Shown piece by piece: positions 56,862-64,000 of a stretch of 64,000 nucleotides of DNA. Every line of letters starts with the position of its first letter. Positions within the stretch are counted from its first letter, which is position 1. The position numbers and the translations under genes are program-made. Under the pieces are notes generated by a model, which saw nothing but the letters and a program-made list of their open reading frames with translations, was not told where the DNA came from and did not search any database. Origin of the DNA: Nephrocerus scutellatus (Eukaryota; Arthropoda; Insecta; Diptera; Pipunculidae); the NCBI GenBank assembly GCA_947095585.1, contig OX352764.1:75998816-76062815 (forward strand), in the 5' to 3' direction.

Positions 56862-57685
56862 TTTAAATTCTCTATATTAACTTCGCGTGTCCGTGTATTT
56901 GTTTCTTTGTTAATTTGTTAGTTTGTCGTGGAATTTTGCGATAATTTTTTAACCCACTTCCCAAAGTCTGATTTCATTGAAAATTTGTACACATGCATAT
57001 CTCCGATGAGGCCGGTCCTTGGGGCCGGGGGGCTCCCATACAATTTTCTTCAAATATACATTTATATACATGTGTATCTGCGATGGACAACACTTTTTGT
57101 ACAAATTTTGGAGCCCCCGGGTCGTGGACCCCATATGCATATGTGTATCCGATGGACAAAACTTTTTGTAAATTTTTTGGAGTGCGGCCTTCAGAACCGA
57201 GTGGTGCCCATATAAAGTTTTTAGAAATTAGCCCGATTCCGACGGACAAAACTATCGAGGGTGCCCATTATTTTTTTTTTTAAATTAGCCTAATTTTCTT
57301 CAAATTTTAAATACATGGGTATCTCTGATGGACAAAACTTTTTGTAAAATTTTTGAAGTGAACGGGGCCTGAGGCCCAGGTCATGCGCATATAAATTTTA
57401 TAAAAATCAACCCGATTTTCTTCAAACTATCAACACATTGTATCTCCGATAGCAACACTTCCTCTTGAAATTTGGAAGTGATCGGGCCCTAAGGTCGGTG
57501 GTTCCCATACAAATTTTTAACACATGTGTATCTCCGGTAACTACAGTTTTTGTAAAAATTTTGAAGTAAAGGGACTCCAATATTAATTTTTTCCAAAATA
57601 ACCCGTTTTAAACTTTGCACACATATGCATCTCCTTTTAGAGAATTTACATGAAAAATTTTAATTTTTATGGGTTTGTTTTTTTT
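56862..57685 (+). repeat. Head-array-tail family, most complete copy
   Basis: Head at 56868 (TTAAATTCTCTATATTAACT, CGCGTGTCCGTG, TTTTTAACCCACTTCCCAAA). About six diverged units between 56970 and 57600 carry the GTGTATCTCCGATGGACAAA-like stretch and GGGCCTGAGGCCC-like GC blocks. Tail at 57635-57685 (TTAGAGAATTTACATGAAAA, TTTTTATGGG, T-run). The overlapping 90-98-codon frames here are products of the repeat and are not genes. Confidence 0.8.
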
Positions 57686-57814
57686 ATTTGTCAAATAATT
57701 TATTGTATTTATTTGTATTATTGTATTGTTTGTACTACTAAATTAATATACATAGTACAGTAAGAAAGTACTATTATTTTTTATGATATTGAACGATTTA
57801 AACGAACAAAATAA

Positions 57815-57905
57815 CTCGCGAGAGGTGGGACCGGACCGTAAAAAATGTTTTTGGTGTTTTTTGGCTTTCGATATTCGAACCTCCCGTTTAGAAGTTCAGC
57901 CACGC
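57815..57905 (-). repeat. SINE head fragment
   Basis: Minus strand carries the tRNA-like head: a diverged A box (TGGCTGAACTT), B box GGTTCGAATAT, then the AACACCAAAAACATTTTTTACG and GTCCCACCTCTCGCGAG block. The 3' half is absent, the converse of the fragments at 495 and 53572. Confidence 0.65.
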
Positions 57906-57909
57906 CCCC

Positions 57910-58845
57910 CAAAAATATTAGTATACCGAGTATTTTTTTAATATTTTTATTAGTCTCATTATTTGTATTTTAACAAAACCTAATTAATTCCGTAAGGCTT
58001 ATTTTAATTGTCACATAATACCATCAATTGGTTATATTAATCTTGTTGAAAATAAACAACGGCATAATGAACACACCTCCCTCCACATGTCTGCACGCAC
58101 CTATTATTCGCATACTTTTTATTTCTCCCAATAAACCGGCAAGCAACAAACAACAAAAAAAAGGTAAATGCGTGAAGGTAATAAAAAATGAATTATTACT
58201 GTTGTGCCATGAAAATCGGATAACATATTTTATGCGAAAAAATATGATTTATTGCCCACAGAGGGCGTTATATTTCATTCTACCGTTCGTTTCTTGCGTT
58301 TGCTACTGCCGTAGCAGTGTATAGCTAGACTTATACTTTATGGCAGTGCACCAACGACAACAACAGAAACTGTATTTATTACTGCACCAAATGGTGATAC
58401 GTGGTGTATCATGATACATTGGTTCAAAGTACACGTACGTAATATGCACCGCAAAAATATCAGGCCGAAAAACTGAACATAAAAACAAATTTATTGCAAT
58501 TTTTCCCACCTTTATTGCACTTGGGTGTTTTTCCCCCGAATCGATATCAACAACTTACAGTAACAGCTATATACTCGTGCATACGACTACGTATTGGCTA
58601 AACTAATTAAAAGCTATTTAGTCTTAAAAAGATATTAAAATTGACACTAAGCGCCAGTCTGTTAAAATATGAATTTATGAATAAGTTATTCTGAGGCTAT
58701 ATTGATTTCTTTTCAGCTTTTCGAGCTTTTGTTGGAACTTTTTTTAGAAGTTAAAATTTGAATACCTTTTTGTTGGCACATTTATTACTAGTAGCCAATA
58801 ACCATTAGGTTAGATTAGGTTTGGTGGCTGCTTATTGGATATTTA
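57910..58845. other. No gene recognised
   Basis: A 98-codon plus frame at 58028-58324 lacks any motif. Sequence is AT-rich. Confidence 0.35.
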
Positions 58846-58849
58846 GATG

Positions 58850-61520
58850 CTTCTGCCTATTTCCGAAGCAAAAGCTTAACCGCTAATAAAGGTCTTCCTA
58901 TGTCTGCCCTTTCCGGTAGAAGTTGAAGCTTTGTGCCATTTCTAGCCAGTTCGTCTGCCTTGCAGCTACCAATGATATCAGAGTGGTTGGGGACCCAGAC
59001 TAAGCGGATGTTGAAATACTCACTCATCTCCTTGAGAGTTATTTGGCAGCTTATCGCTACCCCCGACGTCATTGAGAATGAATCCAGCGATTTGCTTGCC
59101 GCCTGACTGTCTACATAAATTACAATATCGGTTACCGATACTATATTGTGTCTCAGCCAAGTCACTGTCTCCTCAATCGCTGTCACCTCAGCCTGATACA
59201 CGCTGCAATAGTCCGGGAGTTGAACGGAACTGTTTACGTTAGGTTTGTCACAGTATACTCCGGCGCCGACTTTACTGTCAAGCTTGGAGCCGTCCGTGAA
59301 GAATTTGAATGCAAGAGTTTCTTGTGGCAAGCCATTGCTCTCTGGAGGGATAGATGGCTCAAAAACCATTGTTGAAGAATAATATCGGCAGTGTGTAGTC
59401 TACGTTCGTCAGTTCTGCCTTTAGCGAGTTGTTGATCGTCGAGTGTCCGGGTTGAATAAATATCCACTGACGTGTTGCTGACAGTAACGCGGCCGCTCTT
59501 TTTGGCTGCCGTATATATTTACAGGAGTCAGGTGCAACATTACTTATAGGGCCCGAGTAGGTGTTGTCTGTAATGTAATACCCAACTAGTGTGCATACAG
59601 GCTGCCCTTTGTACCTTCTCCAAGAGTTTTACTTAGGTGGATTTTGGTAGAGCTGGCCATCAGACACTTACTGCATACATAAGTATTGGTCTTACTATGG
59701 CAGTATATAACCAGTGTACCAGCTCCGGCTTTAATCGCGTACTTTTGCCGATAGCGCTTTAACACGCGTCTTGAGCTTTAGTAGCTTTGTTAACTCTCTC
59801 TCGGTTTCCAAATAAGTTTTTTATCCAGAATAGTTCCCAGAAATTTCGCCTTATTGGTGAAAACTGGACTAGTACCGTTTAGAGTGGGTGGAGTAACTGT
59901 TGGCATTTTATATTTATTAGTAAAGAGGATCAGCTCAGTTTTGGACGAGTTTACTCCTAGTCCATCGCTTTTGGACCATTTTGTGACGATTGAAAGAGCA
60001 TTTTGCATAAACTCTGTGGTCGTTTTTAGGAACATACCTGATACAGCTATGGCTACATCACAAGCATAAGCAACTACGTTCATGCCCTTCCTTTCTAGCT
60101 CCTTTATCAATCCGTTGATTACTACGTTCCAGAGTAAAGATGATAGAACGCCTTCCTGCGGCGTCCCTCTATCTACATGCCTTTTAATGGTAGAATCACC
60201 CAGCTCAGAAGTTAAAATCCTGCTTAATGATTGATTAGCTTCCATACTGCGTGGTAAATTCCTAGAAGATGCATTCTATTCATTATAGCCTCCGTCTTTA
60301 CATTTACATTCAATGTCGAGAAACGCTACGAATGAGTAATATTTCAAGTGTAGTGATTTTTTAAACGTATGCACCAGTGTGTGAAGCGTCGTCTCAACCG
60401 ACTTCCCTTTGAAGTAAGCGTGTTGAGATTGAGCCCATTTGCTGAGTCCTAACTGGTTTCTTATGTAAACATCTAATAATAATAATAATAATAATATTCG
60501 ACGAGACAGACCGTTGCGGTCCAAGGCCAAGCTTCTCACGACCATTAGTGTTGTGCATATATATTTTTGGACCTACAATTTAAGGCCGGATCCGAACGGT
60601 GAATTAAGAAGCTTTCCGTGACAAGTTATTACTATCGGAACCTTTGCGAGAGGTGGGACAACGTGAAAAATACTTTTGGTGTTACTGGGATTCGAACCAC
60701 GAACCTCCTTCTCAGAAGCCATGCGCATTTCCACTGAGCCACGGCAACCACGTAAACATCTAATAACTTTTTCAAAATTTTCAAAAGAAAGGAAGATAAA
60801 ATTGTTGGTCTTAGATCCTTTGGGTAACCATGTGAGCTTTTTCCTGCTTTTGGAATGAAGACTACTTTAACTTCCGTCCATTTCACAGGAATATGTATTA
60901 ATTTCACCATTTGACAATCATCTTTAACCATAGATGGATAATCTCTGAGTTATTCTGTAATTCCGGTGGTATGATTTGGTCTGGACCGGCTGCCTTATAA
61001 AGCTTGAAGCCGCTAACTGCCCACATGATTCGCTTAGAGCTAACAATGTTATCAATGCAAATCGTATGAGTTCCATGCTGAATATTGAGTTCTAACGCAT
61101 TTCTCGATTCGATAGATCCTGGAAAGTGTGTTTATAAGAGAAGCTTTAGAGTTTCCTTGCTCGAAACTGTCCATGAACCATCCGCTTTTATTAAATAACT
61201 GGGATTGGTTGGGTTGGTGGAGAGAATCCTACTAAGCCAAGTGGTCTCAGAGACCACTTTAATTTTATCACAGAAGAGTTTCCAAGATTTTCTCTGTGCC
61301 TTCCTTAACTCTCTTTTATAAAGTTTGGGGAACTCATTAGGAGTCCCAGTCTTCGGTTTTTTTTTGTACATTTTGCCTTGTTAAAGGCACTTCTTCTAGT
61401 TTTGTACTGTTCCCTTAGTTCAGAGGACCACCATACTGGTCTACGTTTTCCCCTTGGGTAGGCCGTGGGACACGCTGCAGCCATGGATTGGTTGCATGCT
61501 TTAATGACAGAGTTCACCAT
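58850..61520 (-). pseudogene. LINE with RNase H (I/LOA-like, LINE-E), split by SINE
   Basis: Read right to left: linker frames near 61305-61520 (RGKRRPVWWSSELREQYKTR) and 61132-61371, RT N-terminal pieces near 60780-60930 (VKWTEVKVVFIPKAGKSSHG, KDLRPTILSSFLLK), then, after a SINE, WAQSQHAYFKGKSVETTLHT and VAFLDIE. Palm at 59790-60245: DRGTPQEGVLSSLLWNVVIN and VVAYACDVAIA (YADD changed to YACD). RNase H at 58857-59369: FKFFTDGSKLDSKVGAGVYC, SVYQAEVTAI, YVDSQAA, RLVWVPNHSDI, KADELARNGT. Frameshifts separate the blocks. The GTPQ.GVLS.LLWN style plus RNase H places it near the I/LOA/R1 groups. Confidence 0.8.
60480..60751 (-). mobile_element. Full-length SINE inserted in LINE-E
   Basis: Reverse orientation relative to 24026-24326: (ATT)n tail at the left, B box reading GGTTCGAATCC on the minus strand (60688-60698), head to 60751. 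A perfect 15-bp target duplication GTAAACATCTAATAA lies at 60465-60479 and 60752-60766. It interrupts the RT domain of LINE-E. Confidence 0.88.
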
Positions 61521-61524
61521 GATA

Positions 61525-62235
61525 AGATAACCATTGGTTTAATAAGTTTTTCCTGTGGATCATTGGATGGGCTTATTGGCCGAGATATTATCTAAGATTT
61601 GGGAAGAAATTACTGAAAAAATGGATCCACAAGTACCACGAACGAAAACTCAACTCAGCATGAATTTAAACTTCGGGAACCATTATTCATTCTGCTTGTA
61701 GGTAAAACCCAATGACAATGTATAATAAGTGATAGAAACGGCGTCAGATAAAGGCAAACATAAATTAGTGTCAAAACTTTACTAAAAGTTTCCAGCAGCT
61801 CCGAAAAGTAGAAATCCGAACATAAAGTATTTTGTTTCCAATATAACTATCTCTTATGATCTGTCTATCCACTTCTATATGAAAGGCTGCAAGTTTTAAA
61901 ATTACTTACAAGGATTGATTTATAAGGTATTCCCAATCGTGTGCAAAGTAAACGAAACTGAACGAAACTAAGGTGAAATCCTATTATCGTCGCGGCATAC
62001 GTCATGATTAGTGTATCGTACGTGCGCATAAGAGAATCTGTGCTGTTTGTCAGCGGACCATCATCATCATCATATTTGGCTATACAACCGGGGTCCGGTC
62101 CTGGCCTCCCGTGTCAGCAGACCTTTCGGACGATACGGACCAAAAAAGGTATGATACTGGTTACTACATCCCCAAATATAGCTTCAACTTTGATCGAGTT
62201 TCCGACTAGAGGAAACTGAAAATAATGGAAAGTAA
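61525..62235. other. No gene recognised
   Basis: AT-rich. 61950-61985 resembles 20137-20165. Short frames only. Confidence 0.3.
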
Positions 62236-62239
62236 TGTG

Positions 62240-62930
62240 ACAATTTGACGTAACAATCTGCACTGACAGATCCAAGATGAAGGATAGAATTTATGTAGTT
62301 GTCTTCTCAGATAAACTAAACCTGTCGAAGTGATACAAGGCTTTCTGATTTGACTAGTATCTTTCAGGCAGATATTTTAGCAATAAGGGAGGGTAGTATG
62401 GTCTTAAGATAATGTACCCCACAAATGGAAAGGATTGGCATAGATAGTCAATCCGCAACCAAAGCCATTTATGCTACTTTAAAGCAGAAATTTTAGTAAT
62501 AAGGGAGGCTAGTATGGTCTTTAGATAATGTACCACAAAAATCGAAAGGTTTGGCATATTTGTAGAGAGCTAATTCGCAATCAAAGCTATTTATATGACT
62601 TAAGACAGTGCCAAGAAGAACTGGGTTGTATAAGCTTATTCCTGAATATATGAGTATGAGTAGTATGAGTCTCATGGCACAGTAACATTTAGGGTAACGA
62701 GTGGGCGGACGTTTTGGCAAAGAAGAGCGTCACTATTGCCACTGGCTCAACGTAAAGAGTTTACTGCTCAATGAGCTCAGTCAAGAAAACAAAGCTATTC
62801 GGTTTATGCTCAAAAATACGCGCGCCAGACGCGGCTCCCCACATGTGTTACAAGTACGCGTGCAGCAATGTTCTATTAGGCTGAACTGCGCACGAAAGTT
62901 CAGGTATTTAGGACGTGTGAAACTTGATTA
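62240..62930 (+). pseudogene. LINE RNase H and 3' fragment with internal duplication
   Basis: Plus strand, broken frames: TDRSKMKDRIYVVVFSDKLN near 62270, IFQADILAIREGSMVL near 62365 (RNase H QAE.LAI region), MERIGIDSQSATKAI near 62430 (DSQAA region), then NEWADVLAKKS near 62695 and a post-RNase H tail. The QADILAIRE...SQSATKA part is present twice in tandem (about 62365-62480 and 62482-62605). Confidence 0.6.
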
Positions 62931-62934
62931 AAAA

Positions 62935-64000
62935 TTACCACAAAGAAGTTGATAACCGAACTTTAACACACGTCACATGTACAATACGGGATACGCCAGT
63001 ATTATTCCATATTGAACGCAATGCCCAAACAAATACGCATCTCTGCATTAAAACTTTAATTCTTTGCTGTTCCACGCAATGTGCTATGGCAACACTACTC
63101 ACTGACACTTACTACATGACTTACGCGGTGACGTGTTCACACGGTGAGGGAATTTCAAATTTCATCCCTATCCCTAAGAAATTGCATTGAGTAGTAATAT
63201 GATTTGAATTAAATAGCATTCCTTGCTTTTGTATAAACGTTTATCGCAACATAAAGTAAATAGTCGAGGCCTGCTTCAAAACGGTTTCTTATTTTCTTAT
63301 AGAGCCATGCTGGGAATAAACTTTGCATTATTTCCACAGAGTTTTCCTTTTCAACACTTTAGTATTAAGCACTTTTTTTTGCCCATGGCAAACCGTCAAC
63401 TGACTCAAACAGGAATACGATAATTAATAATGTAATTGTTGTTAGTCTTAGTAGCCGTATGTGCGCACAGTTCGCCTCACGCGATAGGTGCTAAAAGTTT
63501 ACGCTTAAAACTTGTGAAACTCTCAAAGCGACAATTGCCCAACGGTCCCACCAGGTTGGATGTCGACTAGACCTTTTTCGACCCGATACGTGTTCACTTT
63601 TCTGACAGCAGCTGTTTTGCATGCATGTCCAGCTCCTGATACATGGCTCTAGTTGCCATAGTCGGAGTTTCCAATTTCACATGTTCACCGCCCCCATGTC
63701 ACTGTGTAAGCCGACCGAATGACAAGGCAAACGGTCAGCGGATATAGCATATCGTATTACATAAAGCCAAGATCTAACCAACATAATTCGAATATCTACC
63801 CTACAACCGCACTGCACTCTCTAGACTCTAGAGCGTGTTTGTGCTTAAACGTGTGTGCGTGTCTTTGTCGTAAATTTTACGTAATGCATATCTTTTCGGT
63901 CACTTGTTGGCCGGATTAATTTATGGTCAGTTTCTTTGGCGTAAATTAAGTGTTGTCAATTCGATTTTTACGTTGGTGCTGCGGCGAATGTCGTGAAAAT
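62935..64000. other. No confident gene
   Basis: Frames of 66-88 codons (62924-63190, 63223-63423, 63719-63919) show no motif. GC content rises slightly near 63440-63720 without a recognisable feature. Confidence 0.35.

Noticed and set aside
56928..57283. Overlapping 91-96-codon frames
   Set aside because: They lie inside the head-array-tail repeat, and the peptide repeats mirror the DNA units.

Overview
The window reads as AT-rich nuclear DNA of a higher dipteran fly, most likely a tephritid. This is an inference from a 50-bp intron, fly-type start contexts, and dense DNA transposons of the DD41D (rosa-like) mariner group alongside LINEs, Helitron remains and a tRNA-derived SINE. There is no bacterial-style gene organisation. 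Host genes are few and most of the sequence is layered transposon debris.

Host or host-like genes: (1) the first coding exon of a probable HDDC2-type HD-domain phosphohydrolase on the minus strand (16031-16639), whose remaining exons are not visible and probably lie beyond the left edge, which makes the transposon-filled left 16 kb part of its first intron; (2) an intact two-exon gene (21480-22594, +) for a 354-residue protein built from two tandem copies of a domain resembling the C-terminal DNA-PKcs-binding region of Ku80, with no Ku core; this is the most interesting gene here; (3) a possible cysteine-rich membrane-protein terminal exon (31005-31234, -); (4) a decayed Myb/SANT-like gene (about 33129-34060, continuing after 38908) split by a retrotransposon.

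Mobile elements by region: 0.5-15 kb holds LINE, mariner, Tc1-like and Helitron-helicase remnants and a solo LTR that itself contains a deleted DD41D element. 22.7-29.3 kb holds a LINE with a SINE inserted in it, a G-rich minisatellite and another LINE. 29.7-30.3 kb holds a long-TIR MITE followed by a short Helitron. 34061-38904 is an intact gypsy-type LTR retrotransposon with apparently identical LTRs, a 4-bp target duplication and a textbook -1 frameshift site between gag and pol. 39.2-41.6 kb is a Jockey-type LINE with a MITE inside. 43263-44524 and 54211-55513 are two DD41D mariners, the second with an intact 361-residue transposase and sitting inside a LINE reverse-transcriptase domain. 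58.8-61.5 kb is an RNase-H-bearing LINE split by a SINE.

A repeat family with a conserved head, an internal array of roughly 115-125-bp units and a conserved tail recurs at about nine places in both orientations. At one place it directly abuts a Helitron helicase fragment, suggesting but not proving that it is Helitron-related. Coordinates of decayed elements are approximate, and family assignments rest on reading motifs by eye.
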